This document shows positions 49,401 through 57,876 of a stretch of 64,000 bases of DNA, piece after piece. The translations under genes and the position numbers were made by a program. The DNA is from Xanthomonas sp. AM6. GTDB taxonomy: Bacteria > Pseudomonadota > Gammaproteobacteria > Xanthomonadales > Xanthomonadaceae. The stretch spans positions 2,010,501 to 2,074,500 of the forward strand of contig NZ_CP106869.1 in NCBI RefSeq assembly GCF_025665335.1, written 5' to 3'. How positions within the stretch are numbered: position 1 is the stretch's first letter; each line of letters starts with the position of its first letter. The notes below the pieces were generated by a model that was not told the origin of the DNA, ran no database searches, and saw only the letters and a program-made list of their open reading frames with translations.

Positions 49401-49514
49401 CCGGGCATGGGCACCGAGATCAACCTGCGCCTGCCGGCGCGGCGCGCCTACCGCGAACCGGCGCGAAACCGGCTATGGTGCCGCCTGCGCCAATGGCTGT
49501 CCGGAAACAAGTGA
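46473..49514 (+). CDS. Two-component sensor histidine kinase with periplasmic beta-propeller
   Basis: Hybrid-shaped sensor (1013 aa). A signal sequence is followed by a large periplasmic region of Reg_prop repeats (LWMATGFGLYRFDG, VWIGSTLGLNRYR, LWFNGAVGVARI), and a Y_Y_Y domain (about residues 670-740). A membrane helix (753-773), a HisKA_3 dimerisation domain with the phospho-acceptor in ARELHDTLLQGYQGL (H799), and a GHKL ATPase domain (REALLNAFRHA, DDGRGI, GLTGMQERA) complete it. I prefer the GTG at 46473, preceded by AGAGGA and giving a clean signal peptide, over the ATG at 46329. The response regulator gene follows by one base. Confidence 0.9.
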   Translation: MRSLRRRRWARAVLMLGLAFAAPLAATAPPPPRPTPLHNTAWRVEQGAPADVWALAQSADGYLWMATGFGLYRFDGERFERREPAHGAHLLSQNVTALTVLPDGRMWLGYFDGGASLLQGDRLLQYGAAEGFPGGPVARLEQDGQGTLWAATWGGLARFDGRRWQRIGADWGYPAARAEWLLRDSRGALWVSSGDGVLRLRPGARRFEPTGIATALYAMLAESPDGRIWLSDRRGGTRAITDAGGTLLPAAAQRAAPALRTLAARRMGFARDGSLWLSDFQARGVVRVVLEDPRAPRLEHFRRRDGLASDFAAPVLEDKEGNVWIGSTLGLNRYRHRNVMALPGQPGAEAGEVEVHAQPDDSVLVTDPHGMFRADAAAAARLLRGEPLAQEYARLRDSGWVLGESGMVRMQQGRRIEVALPAGLQARQVRAFLSDRGGDAWAAVAEHGVFRYHAGQWARQAHLPADTCTAIAEDAQGRYWFGYPSGQVRQLHGARVRTFAAGDGLQVGRVTTIHAGAAALLVAGELGIAQWRGERFATLPPARAPGLRGITGIAETDDGELWFNGAVGVARIARGQLDAAFGGADVALQPAYYDAADGLPGVAVQANLGGTAARDADGLVWLATSQGLAWIDSRRLRRNPWPPQVFVRGLAANEQALPLQAPLLLPKGTTRLQIAYTATSLTAPERVRFRFRLDGVDEAWRDAGTRREAFYTNLRPGQYRFQVIAANNDGVWNARAATLRFGIAPRFVQTPAFWVLCVLALLLALSALYLLRMRQLATRLRLRLEERFQERERIARELHDTLLQGYQGLILRTHAALSTLPAAAPLRRELENTLDRAEQALEQGRDRVEGLRASAGRTELLPAAFAALLEELGAQSQVQRRVLVEGVPVALQPLVDDELYQLGREALLNAFRHAQAGSIEVEIAYGRDALRLRFRDDGRGIEPQVLAAGGRAGHWGLTGMQERARRIEARLDVWSRPGMGTEINLRLPARRAYREPARNRLWCRLRQWLSGNK

Positions 49515-49515
49515 A

Positions 49516-50151
49516 GTGAGCGAAGCGTCGTCCGTGCCAATCCGCATCCTCGTCGTTGACGACCACCCGATGCTGCGCGAAGGCATGGCCGCGGTGCTGG
49601 CCGCGCAGCCGGACCTGCAGCTGGTCGGGGAGGCCGCCGACGGCCTGCAGGCGCTGCAGGCCTATCGCGCGCTGCGCCCGGACCTGGTGCTGCTGGACCT
49701 GCAGTTGCCCGGGCTCGGCGGCATCGAGGTGATCGTGGCCTTGCGCAAGGAATTCCCGCAGGCGCGGATCGTGGTGGTCACCGCCTCGCGCGGCGACGTG
49801 CAGGCGGTGCGCGCGCTGGAAGCCGGCGCCAGCGGCTACCTGCTCAAGAGCGCGCTGCGCCGCGAGCTGGTCGACACGGTGCGCGCGGTCCACCAGGGCC
49901 GGCGCCAGGTGCAGGCCGAAGTGGCCGCGGAGATCGCCGAGCACCTGCTCGGCGACAGCCTGTCCGCGCGCGAGATCCAGGTGTTGCAGAGCGTGGCCGC
50001 GGGCAACTCGAACAAGGCCATCGCCGCGCTGCTGTCGATCGCCGAGGAGACGGTCAAGGCGCACATGAAGAACATCCTGTGCAAGCTCGGCGCGCGCGAC
50101 CGCACCCATGCGGTGGCGATCGCGGTCAAGCGCGGCATCATCGAGCTGTAA
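49516..50151 (+). CDS. LuxR/NarL-family response regulator
   Basis: Cognate regulator (211 aa) of the upstream sensor kinase. The receiver domain has the acidic pair in LVVDDHPMLREGM, the phospho-Asp in LVLLDLQLPG (D61) and the conserved Lys in YLLKSALRREL. The C-terminal LuxR-type helix-turn-helix is LSAREIQVLQSVAAGNSNKAIAALLSIAEETVKAHMKNI. It starts with GTG one base after the kinase stop, so the two are coupled. The target genes are not shown; adjacent secreted hydrolase genes are candidates. Confidence 0.95.
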   Translation: MSEASSVPIRILVVDDHPMLREGMAAVLAAQPDLQLVGEAADGLQALQAYRALRPDLVLLDLQLPGLGGIEVIVALRKEFPQARIVVVTASRGDVQAVRALEAGASGYLLKSALRRELVDTVRAVHQGRRQVQAEVAAEIAEHLLGDSLSAREIQVLQSVAAGNSNKAIAALLSIAEETVKAHMKNILCKLGARDRTHAVAIAVKRGIIEL

Positions 50152-50180
50152 TCGCGCCGCGCGGTGGCGCCCGCGGCCTC

Positions 50181-51068
50181 TCAGGGCACCGGCAGCGGCG
50201 GCATGGCGTCTTCCGGCAGCGGATCCAGCGGCTGCAGCGCCACCAGCAGGCCGCGCGGGTCGGCACTGCGCGCCGCGCCCGGCGCGCGCGGCAGCAGTCG
50301 CGCGCTGCGCAGCGGGCGGAAGCGGCCGCGTTCGAAGAACACATGGTCGGCCTGCGCGGCGAGCGCGAACACGCGCGGATCCAGGCCGTTGCGCGGCGCA
50401 TCGCCGCGCGCGCCGCGCAGGCGCGCATCGCCGTCGCCGAAGCGCGCCGCCAGCGGCGCCAGTTCCGGCGCGTCGGCGGCGGCGAAGAAACCGCCGGCCA
50501 GCAGCGAGGGCACGCCCTCGGCGGTGGCGTCGATCCACGCCATCAGGTCGTCGGCCTGCTCGCGGCGGCTGGCGCCGCCGTCGCGCTCGGCGTGCAGGCG
50601 GGTGAAGTACAGGTTCACCGGCTGCCCGCGCAGGTCCACGCGCACCAGGCCGGCCACGCTGTAGTCCTCGAACGGGTGCAGCAGGGTTTCCGCTTCCTCC
50701 AGCACCGGCAACCGGGTCAACAAGGCGTTGCCGCGGCGCTGCGGCCGGCTCGGCGGATCGGCGCTGATGAAATGGCAGTGGTAGCCGAGCTGCGCGGCCA
50801 GCCATTGCGCCTGGTTCGGCAGCTGTGCGGTCTGCAGCACTTCCTGCAGCGCGATGGCGTCGGGTTGCAGGCGTTGCAGCGCCTCGACGATACGCACGCG
50901 GCGCGCGGGCCAGTCGTTGCGGTCCTGCTCGAGGTTGAGGCTGACCACGCTGAGCGTGACGCCGGGTGCCGGCGGCGATGCAGCGGGCGGCGGCTGCGCG
51001 TGCGCCGTCGCGGCCAGGGCCAGCAGCAGCCAGCCGAGGCGATGCCATCGTCGTGTGAACCCCGTCAT
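50181..51068 (-). CDS. Degenerate endonuclease/exonuclease/phosphatase (EEP) family protein
   Basis: Secreted protein of 295 residues with a signal sequence (about 1-24) and one EEP domain (about 38-278). It is a paralogue of the N-terminal domain of the next gene (shared LQPDAIALQEVLQTAQLPNQ-like core). Catalytic N45, E76, H159 and D241-H242 remain. The key GDFN of the family is GGFF here (193 and 195 changed from Asp and Asn), and the terminal SDH is replaced by SADPRG. It is therefore probably inactive as a phosphodiesterase or nuclease, perhaps retaining a binding role. Confidence 0.85.
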   Translation of the reverse strand: MTGFTRRWHRLGWLLLALAATAHAQPPPAASPPAPGVTLSVVSLNLEQDRNDWPARRVRIVEALQRLQPDAIALQEVLQTAQLPNQAQWLAAQLGYHCHFISADPPSRPQRRGNALLTRLPVLEEAETLLHPFEDYSVAGLVRVDLRGQPVNLYFTRLHAERDGGASRREQADDLMAWIDATAEGVPSLLAGGFFAAADAPELAPLAARFGDGDARLRGARGDAPRNGLDPRVFALAAQADHVFFERGRFRPLRSARLLPRAPGAARSADPRGLLVALQPLDPLPEDAMPPLPVP

Positions 51069-51299
51069 GCGCACGATGCTAGGGCCAACGGCTTCAGCGC
51101 CGCGTGTAGGCGCGTGCGGCGTTGCGCGCAGCGGAAGCGGCGCGAGAGGCCGCGCGTGCCGCTGCGGCGCTCGCAGCAAGGGAGGCGCCGGTCGCGTGTG
51201 CGAACCGCGTCATCGCAGCGGCGTGACGCGGTTCCGGTGCATGTGCGTGCCATGCCCGCGCACGCGCCAGCGCGGCGCGTGCGCGGCGGACGCCGGCCG

Positions 51300-54281
51300 T
51301 TAGCGCGGCAGCACGGTGTCCTGCAGCCGCAGCGGCGCGGTGGCCTCGGCCTGCGTCGCCGAGCGGCCCAGCACCAGCTCGTAGTCGCCGGCGGCGATGC
51401 GCCACTGGCGCTGCACCGGGTCGAAGTCGGCCAGGGTCTTGGGTTCGGCGACGATGCTGACGCGGCGCGTCTCGCCGGGCTTGAGCGTGAGCTTGTCCCA
51501 GCCGACCAGGCGGATCGGCGTGCGGTGGCCCTGCGGCAGGCGCAGGTACAGCTGCGGCACGTCGGCGCCTTCGCGCTGGCCGCTGTTGCGCACGTCGAAG
51601 CTGGCGACCACGTTGGCGCCGTCCACCTGCACGCGCAGGTTGGCGTAGTCGAAGCGGGTGTAGGACAGGCCGTGGCCGAACGCGTACAGCGGATCCAGGC
51701 CGCGCGCGGCGAACCAGCGGTAGCCGACGTTGGCGCCCTCGATGTCGTAGTCGACGTTGCTGCCGGGCGGCTGCGCCGGCTTGAAGCCCAGCCCCGGGAT
51801 CGACGGCCGCGGCAGCTGCGCCACGTCGCGCAGCCAGGTCACCGGCAGGCGCCCGGACGGATTGGCGTCGCCCAGCAGCAGGCGCGCCAGTCCCTCGCCG
51901 CCGCGGATGCCGGGGTACCAGGCTTCCAGCACCGCCGGCACCTGCTGCAGCCACGGCATCGCCACCGGGCCGTTGGTCTCCAGCACCACCACGGTGCGCG
52001 GGTTGGCCTTGGCCATCGCCGCGATCAGCGCGTCCTGCCTGCCGGGCAGCTTGATGTCGGGCAGGTCCACCGATTCGGCCGACCACTGCGTGGCGAACAC
52101 GATCACCGCCTCGGCGCCGCGCGCGAGCTTGGCCGCGGCGGCCACATCGTCGCCGCTGGCGTAGTCGATCCGCGCGTCCGGCAGCGCCTTGCGCAGCGCC
52201 TGCAGCGGCGAGGACGGATGGAACATCACCGGGCCCGGCCAGGTGGTCGGGGCCAGCCCCGGCACCGCGTTGCCGCCATTGACGGTGAAGCCGACCATCG
52301 ACGAGCCGCCGCCGCCGACCACGCCCTTGTCGGCGTGGCCGCCGATCACCGCGATGCGGCGCAGCGTGCGCGGCAACGGCAGCGTGTCGCGCTCGTTGCG
52401 CAGCAGCACCGTGCCTTCCTCGACCACTTTCTGTACCGCGTCGCCGCCGGCGACGGCGTCGATCGGCTGCCGCTGCGGCGGATGGTCGAAGCTGCCGGTG
52501 GCGATGAACGCGCGCAGGATGCGCCGCACCATGTCGTCCAGGCGCGCCTGCGGCACCGTGCCGCCGGCCACCGCCACGCGCAGCGGCGCGTCGAAGTACA
52601 CCGCCTTGTCGAACACTTCGCCGGCCGACTGCTGGTCCAGGCCGGCCAGCGCCGCCTTGGAGCCGCTGTGCACGCCGCCCCAGTCGGACATCACGTAGCC
52701 GGGGAACTTCCACTCCTGCTTGAGCACCTTGTTGAGCAGGTAGTCGTGCTCGCAGCCGTAGACGCCGTTGATGCGGTTGTACGAGCACATCACCGAGCCG
52801 GGCTCGCCAATCTGCAGCGCCAGCTCGAACGCCAGCAGGTCCGATTCGTGCATGGCCTGCTCGCCGATGTCGGCGCTGTGGGTGTTGCGCCCGGTCTCCA
52901 GGTCGTTCATCGCGAAGTGCTTCATCGTCGACACCACGCGCTGGCTCTGCACGCCGCGGATCGACTCGCCGACCATCACCCCGGCCAGCAGCGGATCTTC
53001 GCCGGCGTACTCGAAGTTGCGGCCGTTGCGCGGATCGCGCTGCAGGTTGACGCTGCCGGCCAGCAGCACGTTGAAGCCCTGCTGCCAGGATTCGCGGCCC
53101 ATGGTCGCGCCGCCGGCGTAGGCCAGTTCGCGGTTCCAGGTGGCGGCGGTGGCCGGGCCGGACGGCAGCGCGGTGGCGTAGTCGCCGGGGCGCACGTTGC
53201 CCGGGTTGGTCACGCCGACGCCGGCATCGGCCAGCTGCTGCGCGGCGATGCCCAGCCGCTCGATGGCCGGCACGAAGCCGGCCGAACCGAGCGCGCCGGG
53301 CGGGCGCGGGCCGCCGTCCTTGCCCAGGCCGAAGTAGCTGTGCAGCATCTGGAACTTCTCGTCCTGGGTCATCGCCTGCACCAGCAGCGCGGCGCGGCGG
53401 TCCGGCGCCAGCGCGCGATCGGTCCACGGGCGCTGCGCGTCGGCGGGTGCGGAAGGGGCCAGGCGGAAGCTGCTGAGCAGGCCGAAGTGGTCCGAGGCCC
53501 ACACGCCGTTGGCGTCCGGCTTGCGGAACAGGATGCGGCTGTCCACCGGCGCGAAGCGCTCGCGCTGGAAGAACACGTGGTCGATGCGCCGGGGCGGATT
53601 GAACTTCGGGTTCAAGGTGCTGTCGCCGCGCTTGTCCCTGGCGCCGTGCAGGCTGCCGTAGCTGTCGCCGAACCCGCTGCGCAGCGCGGCCAGTTCCGGC
53701 GCGTCGGCGCTGGCGTTGAAGTCGCCGGCCAGCAGCGAAGGCGCGCCGTCGGCGGTCTTCTCGACCCAGGCCAGCAGGTCCTGCACCTGGCGTTCGCGCA
53801 GCGCGCCGCCGGCCTCGGTCCAGTGCAGGTGGGTCACGTAGAGATTGACCACGCGGCCGTCCACGTCCAGGCGCAGGCGCCCGGCAGTGCGGCTGTCGTC
53901 GAGCGGATTCAGGCGGATCTGCTCGCGCGCCAGGATCGGATGGCGGGTCAGCAACGCGTTGCCGTAGCGCTGCGCGGCGCCGGGCGGATCGACGCTGGTG
54001 AAGTACCACTGGTAGCCGAGCTGCTCGGCCAGCCATTGCGCCTGGTTGGGCAGCGCGTCGTGCTGGATCACTTCCTGCAGCGCGATCGCGTCGGGCCGCA
54101 GTTCGCGCAGGGTCTGCACGATCTGGGTGCGCCGCTGCGGCCAGTCGAGCTTGTCGTGATACAGGTTCAGCGTGACCACGCTGAGCGTCGGGGTGTCCTT
54201 GTCGAGCGCGGGCGTCGGCGCGGCGAAGGCCGGCCAGGCCAGCGCGAGCACCAGGCAAAGAAGTCCTGAAAACGTTTTCAT
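51300..54281 (-). CDS. Fused EEP-family phosphodiesterase and GH3 beta-glycosidase
   Basis: Secreted two-domain enzyme (993 aa). After a signal sequence (residues 1-20, ending AFA) comes an EEP domain (about 33-274) with intact catalytic residues N39, E70, H151, D187/N189 (GDFN), D234/H235 and D264/H265 (SDH). A short linker leads to a complete GH3 glycosidase (about 291-993): MTQDEKFQMLHSYFG, KHFAMND, nucleophile D533 in GYVMSDWGG, the GH3 C-terminal alpha/beta domain and a fibronectin-III-like domain. GH3 enzymes remove terminal beta-linked sugars. A LacI-type palindrome covers the start codon. The same strand carries an EEP paralogue downstream. Confidence 0.9.
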   Translation of the reverse strand: MKTFSGLLCLVLALAWPAFAAPTPALDKDTPTLSVVTLNLYHDKLDWPQRRTQIVQTLRELRPDAIALQEVIQHDALPNQAQWLAEQLGYQWYFTSVDPPGAAQRYGNALLTRHPILAREQIRLNPLDDSRTAGRLRLDVDGRVVNLYVTHLHWTEAGGALRERQVQDLLAWVEKTADGAPSLLAGDFNASADAPELAALRSGFGDSYGSLHGARDKRGDSTLNPKFNPPRRIDHVFFQRERFAPVDSRILFRKPDANGVWASDHFGLLSSFRLAPSAPADAQRPWTDRALAPDRRAALLVQAMTQDEKFQMLHSYFGLGKDGGPRPPGALGSAGFVPAIERLGIAAQQLADAGVGVTNPGNVRPGDYATALPSGPATAATWNRELAYAGGATMGRESWQQGFNVLLAGSVNLQRDPRNGRNFEYAGEDPLLAGVMVGESIRGVQSQRVVSTMKHFAMNDLETGRNTHSADIGEQAMHESDLLAFELALQIGEPGSVMCSYNRINGVYGCEHDYLLNKVLKQEWKFPGYVMSDWGGVHSGSKAALAGLDQQSAGEVFDKAVYFDAPLRVAVAGGTVPQARLDDMVRRILRAFIATGSFDHPPQRQPIDAVAGGDAVQKVVEEGTVLLRNERDTLPLPRTLRRIAVIGGHADKGVVGGGGSSMVGFTVNGGNAVPGLAPTTWPGPVMFHPSSPLQALRKALPDARIDYASGDDVAAAAKLARGAEAVIVFATQWSAESVDLPDIKLPGRQDALIAAMAKANPRTVVVLETNGPVAMPWLQQVPAVLEAWYPGIRGGEGLARLLLGDANPSGRLPVTWLRDVAQLPRPSIPGLGFKPAQPPGSNVDYDIEGANVGYRWFAARGLDPLYAFGHGLSYTRFDYANLRVQVDGANVVASFDVRNSGQREGADVPQLYLRLPQGHRTPIRLVGWDKLTLKPGETRRVSIVAEPKTLADFDPVQRQWRIAAGDYELVLGRSATQAEATAPLRLQDTVLPR
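54267..54280. promoter_or_regulatory. Perfect LacI/GalR-type operator over the EEP-GH3 start codon
   Basis: TGAAAACGTTTTCA is an exact 14-base palindrome matching the classical LacI-family half-site pattern with a central CG. It overlaps codons 1 to 5 of the EEP-GH3 gene, so a bound repressor would block initiation or elongation. Confidence 0.7.
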
Positions 54282-54358
54282 AGCGGGGCGTGAGGCCTCT
54301 CTAGCAGCTGAAGGGATTGCACATCTGGGGGAATCGGGGGAGGGGAGAACCGGTAGCG

Positions 54359-56131
54359 CTAGGACGGCGCTTCGTCGCTGCGCAGGACCGGGTACAGCCG
54401 GTACTGCGCATCCCAGGAGGAATGGCGGCGGTGGAAGAACTCCAGCCGCGCATGCGGATCCTTGGCGAAGTCGGCGTCGTGCTCGAGCTTGCTCTCGAAT
54501 TCGGCCTTCAGCGCCGGGTCGCTGGCCAGCATCTGCCGCGCCACGTCCTCGGCGACATAGTCTTCCATGTATTCGGTGCGCTCGAAGGCGCTGTTGAACT
54601 CGCCCCATTGCAGCAGCGAGTCCGGCGCCTGCGGTTCCAGCAGCGCCATCAGCAGCCGCGCCTTGGGCTGGGCGATCGGCACGAACAGCGCGCCGGCGCC
54701 GACCGCGCGCGTTTCCGGGCGCCAGGCGCCCTGCACCGTGAGCCGCTGGTGGCCTTCCGACGAGCGCGCGGCGAAGCTGGCGTCGTCGGCGCGGAACGCC
54801 TGCACCGGCAGCGTGGCGCCCGCATCCAGGGTGCGGAAGGCGATGCCGTGCTGGCGCAGCTTGGCCGCGACCAGCGCGGCCTGCGCGGCCGGCACCAGGT
54901 AGCCGCCGCGCGGCGCGACCACCTCGACGCTGGGCACGATCCGGTCGCGCAGCGGCACCCGCCAGACCTGCGGGGTGCGCTCGTCGTAGCGGGTCATCAG
55001 CGCGCCGGACACCGGCGACAGCGTGCGGGTATAGGCGTAGCCGCGGAAATCCACCAGCCGCGCCTGGTCGGTGGTGCGGTAGTCCAGTGCCACCGTCTTA
55101 CCGCCGAGCCGCTGCGCGCGCGCGTCGGCGGCCAGCGCGTCGGCGCGCCAGCGGCTGCCGTTGCGCGCCACCTGCTGCAGCACCGAGACGATGGTGTTGC
55201 GGGTGATGCGCACGCGCTGCGGATACGGCTTCCACGAATGCGTTTCCACCAGCACGCCGAAGCGGTTGCGCAGCTGGAAATAGCCGTGCGAGAAGCGCGG
55301 CGTGGCCACTCCGTCCTCGAAGCCGGAGGCGGGATCGTCGCTGACCACGAACGAGGGGTAGTAGGGCAGCGGCAGCGAGCCCTGCCGCTTCAGGTCGGCG
55401 AGCACGTTGTCGCGCAGGCGCAGGCCGTCGCCGCGCAGCGCGGCGTCGCCGGCGTGCAGCGGTTCCACCTGCACCGACACGTCGTGCTCGAACTGGGCGC
55501 CGTCGGTGACGTGCAGGTCCACGTACAGCAACGGATCCCACTGTTCGACCAGGCGCAGCATCGCCTGCATCTCCGGCGCGTCGGCCTTGACGTAGTCGCG
55601 GTTGAGGTTGAGGTTCTGCGCGGTGGTGCGCCAGCCCATCTGCTCCGGGCCGCGCTGGTTGGGCCGGTTCCAGGCGCCGAAGCGCTCGTGGCCGTCGACG
55701 TTGAACACCGGCACGAACAGCCACACCTGCCTGTCCAGCGCGCCGCGCGCGGCCTGGCCGTCGAGCAGCTGGCGCAAGGCCAGGAAGCCGGCGTCCTTGC
55801 CGTCGATCTCGCCGGCATGGATGCCGCCCTGGATCAGCACCACCGGCAGCTTGCGCGCCTGCGCGGTTGCCGCATCCAGCGCGCCGGCGGTGGAGACCGC
55901 CAGCGCCTTCATCGGCCGGCCCTCGGGCGTGGTGCCGAAGTCGAAGCAACGCACGGCCTGCGGGTAGCGCTGCGCGAACGCCTCGCACAGCGCGATGGTC
56001 TCCGCGTAGCGCCCGGTGCGCGCGAAACCGCTGCGTTCGGCCTCGGTGGTCAGGCCCGCACCGCTGGCCAGCAACGGCGTGCTGCACAGCAGCATCGACA
56101 GCAGGAAGGGGGCCAGCCAGGGTCGGATCAT
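54359..56131 (-). CDS. M14-family zinc carboxypeptidase, secreted
   Basis: Zinc metallopeptidase (590 aa) that removes C-terminal residues from peptides. A signal sequence (about residues 1-25) is followed by the M14 domain. Zinc ligands are HAGE (H105, E108) in LIQGGIHAGEIDGKDAG and the His of YVDLHVTDGAQ. NLNRDYVKADAPE binds the substrate terminus, and LVETHSWKPY carries the catalytic Glu. The remaining 250 residues form a C-terminal extension common in this bacterial subgroup. The ATG at 56131 is chosen because it precedes the signal. It is divergent from a peptide transporter. Confidence 0.93.
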   Translation of the reverse strand: MIRPWLAPFLLSMLLCSTPLLASGAGLTTEAERSGFARTGRYAETIALCEAFAQRYPQAVRCFDFGTTPEGRPMKALAVSTAGALDAATAQARKLPVVLIQGGIHAGEIDGKDAGFLALRQLLDGQAARGALDRQVWLFVPVFNVDGHERFGAWNRPNQRGPEQMGWRTTAQNLNLNRDYVKADAPEMQAMLRLVEQWDPLLYVDLHVTDGAQFEHDVSVQVEPLHAGDAALRGDGLRLRDNVLADLKRQGSLPLPYYPSFVVSDDPASGFEDGVATPRFSHGYFQLRNRFGVLVETHSWKPYPQRVRITRNTIVSVLQQVARNGSRWRADALAADARAQRLGGKTVALDYRTTDQARLVDFRGYAYTRTLSPVSGALMTRYDERTPQVWRVPLRDRIVPSVEVVAPRGGYLVPAAQAALVAAKLRQHGIAFRTLDAGATLPVQAFRADDASFAARSSEGHQRLTVQGAWRPETRAVGAGALFVPIAQPKARLLMALLEPQAPDSLLQWGEFNSAFERTEYMEDYVAEDVARQMLASDPALKAEFESKLEHDADFAKDPHARLEFFHRRHSSWDAQYRLYPVLRSDEAPS

Positions 56132-56310
56132 CGCGGCATCGTCTCGGGACAGGCCCCCATGATGCGTGCAGCGCGCCGTTTGCGAAAGCACCCGCATGCC
56201 GCCGCGGCCGGCGCGCGCGGTTCGATTCGCCCGGAACGATCGGGTAACCTTCTGAAAATTTTGCCTGGACCGGTGCCTGTGACGAGCCAACGATCGACGA
56301 GGATGTGCGC

Positions 56311-57867
56311 ATGAGCGCGGCGGACGCACGCGCCGGCGCGCGGATGCCGCGGCAGATTCCGTACATCATCGGCAACGAGGCCTGCGAGCGTTTCAGCTTC
56401 TACGGGATGCGCAACATCCTGGTGCAGTTCCTGATCACCTCGCTGCTGCTGCAGGAAGTGACCGCGCCCGGCCGCGAGGCCGAGGCCAAGCACATCATGC
56501 ACAGCTTCATGATCGGCGTGTTCTTCTTTCCGCTGCTCGGCGGCTGGCTGGCCGACCGCTTCTTCGGCAAGTACAACACCATCCTGTGGTTCAGCCTGGT
56601 CTACTGCGTGGGCCATGCCTGCCTTGCGCTGTTCGAAGGCAGCCGCGGCGGCTTCTTCCTCGGCCTGGGCCTGATCGCGCTGGGCGCCGGCGGGATCAAG
56701 CCGCTGGTGGCCTCGTTCATGGGCGACCAGTTCGACCAGTCCAACAAGCACCTGGCCAAGGTGGTGTTCGACGCGTTCTACTGGATCATCAACTTCGGCT
56801 CGCTGTTCGCCTCGCTGCTGATCCCGCTGGCGCTGAAGAACCTGGGCCCGGCGTGGGCGTTCGGCATTCCCGGGATCCTGATGTTCGTGGCCACGCTGGT
56901 GTTCTGGGCCGGGCGCCGCCGCTACGTGCGCGTGCCGCTGCCGCCGAAGGATCCGCACGGCTTCGCCCAGGTGGTGCGCAGCGCGCTGCTGCGCCGCGCG
57001 CCGGGGCAGGGGCGTCCCGGCCTGGTCCTGGCCGCCGTCGCGGTGGCGCTGGCGCTGGGCAGCTTCGCGCTGCTGCCGACCCTGGGCATCGTGATCTGCC
57101 TGTGCCTGGCGCTGGTGCTGCTGCTGGCCGGGATCGGCGGCGGCACCTGGTGGCAGCTGGAGCGCGCCCGCGCGGTGCATCCGGACGCGGCGGTGGACGG
57201 CGTGCGCGCGGTGCTGCGGGTGCTGGTGGTGTTCGCGCTGGTCACCCCGTTCTTCTCGCTGTTCGACCAGAAGGCCTCGACCTGGGTGCTGCAGGGCCAG
57301 CAGATGCGGATGCCGGACTGGTTCAGCGCCTCGCAGATGCAGGCGCTGAATCCGGCGCTGGTGATGCTGCTGATCCCGTTCAACAATCTGGTGCTGTACC
57401 CGCTGCTGCGCCGCCGCGGCTACGAGCCGACCGCGCTGCGGCGGATGACCGCCGGCATCGCCTTCAGCGGCCTGGCCTGGATCGTGGTCGGCACGCTGCA
57501 GGTGCTCATGGACGGCGGCGACGCGCTATCCATCGCCTGGCAGATCCTGCCGTACGCGCTGCTGACCTTCGGCGAGGTGCTGGTGTCGGCGACCGGCCTG
57601 GAATTCGCCTACAGCCAGGCGCCGCAATCGATGAAGGGCGTGGTGATGAGCTTCTGGAACCTGACCACCACGGTCGGCAACCTGTGGGTGCTGCTGTCCA
57701 ACGCGGCGGTGCGCAACGACACCGTCACCGCCCACATCGGCAGCACCGGGCTCAGCGAAACCGCGTTCCTGATGTTCTTCTTCGCCGCCTTCGCCTTCGT
57801 CGCCGCATTGCTGTTCGGCCTGTACGCGCGCCGCTACCGCATGGTCGACCACTACCGCACCGCCTGA
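56311..57867 (+). CDS. POT/PTR2-family proton-coupled oligopeptide transporter
   Basis: Inner-membrane transporter (518 aa) of the major facilitator superfamily that imports di- and tripeptides with protons. NEACERFSFYGMRNILVQFL is the family's first-helix signature with the conserved ExxERF-type motif. GGWLADRFFGKYNTIL is the MFS loop motif, and GIKPLVASFMGDQF is the PTR2 signature. About 12-14 helices are seen. The ATG at 56311 has a weak GAGG upstream; an in-frame GTG at 56305 is possible. It is divergent from the M14 peptidase and nine bases before the rhomboid gene. Confidence 0.95.
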   Translation: MSAADARAGARMPRQIPYIIGNEACERFSFYGMRNILVQFLITSLLLQEVTAPGREAEAKHIMHSFMIGVFFFPLLGGWLADRFFGKYNTILWFSLVYCVGHACLALFEGSRGGFFLGLGLIALGAGGIKPLVASFMGDQFDQSNKHLAKVVFDAFYWIINFGSLFASLLIPLALKNLGPAWAFGIPGILMFVATLVFWAGRRRYVRVPLPPKDPHGFAQVVRSALLRRAPGQGRPGLVLAAVAVALALGSFALLPTLGIVICLCLALVLLLAGIGGGTWWQLERARAVHPDAAVDGVRAVLRVLVVFALVTPFFSLFDQKASTWVLQGQQMRMPDWFSASQMQALNPALVMLLIPFNNLVLYPLLRRRGYEPTALRRMTAGIAFSGLAWIVVGTLQVLMDGGDALSIAWQILPYALLTFGEVLVSATGLEFAYSQAPQSMKGVVMSFWNLTTTVGNLWVLLSNAAVRNDTVTAHIGSTGLSETAFLMFFFAAFAFVAALLFGLYARRYRMVDHYRTA

Positions 57868-57876
57868 GGCCTCCGC

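Noticed and set aside
45695..49519. A 1274-codon open frame on the plus strand over the sensor kinase
   Set aside because: The alternative frame with propeller, HisKA_3 and GHKL motifs is clearly the real one.
50079..54269. A 1396-codon open frame on the plus strand
   Set aside because: It is antisense to the EEP and EEP-GH3 genes, His/Arg/Gln-rich with no domains, the usual shadow of high-GC codon use.
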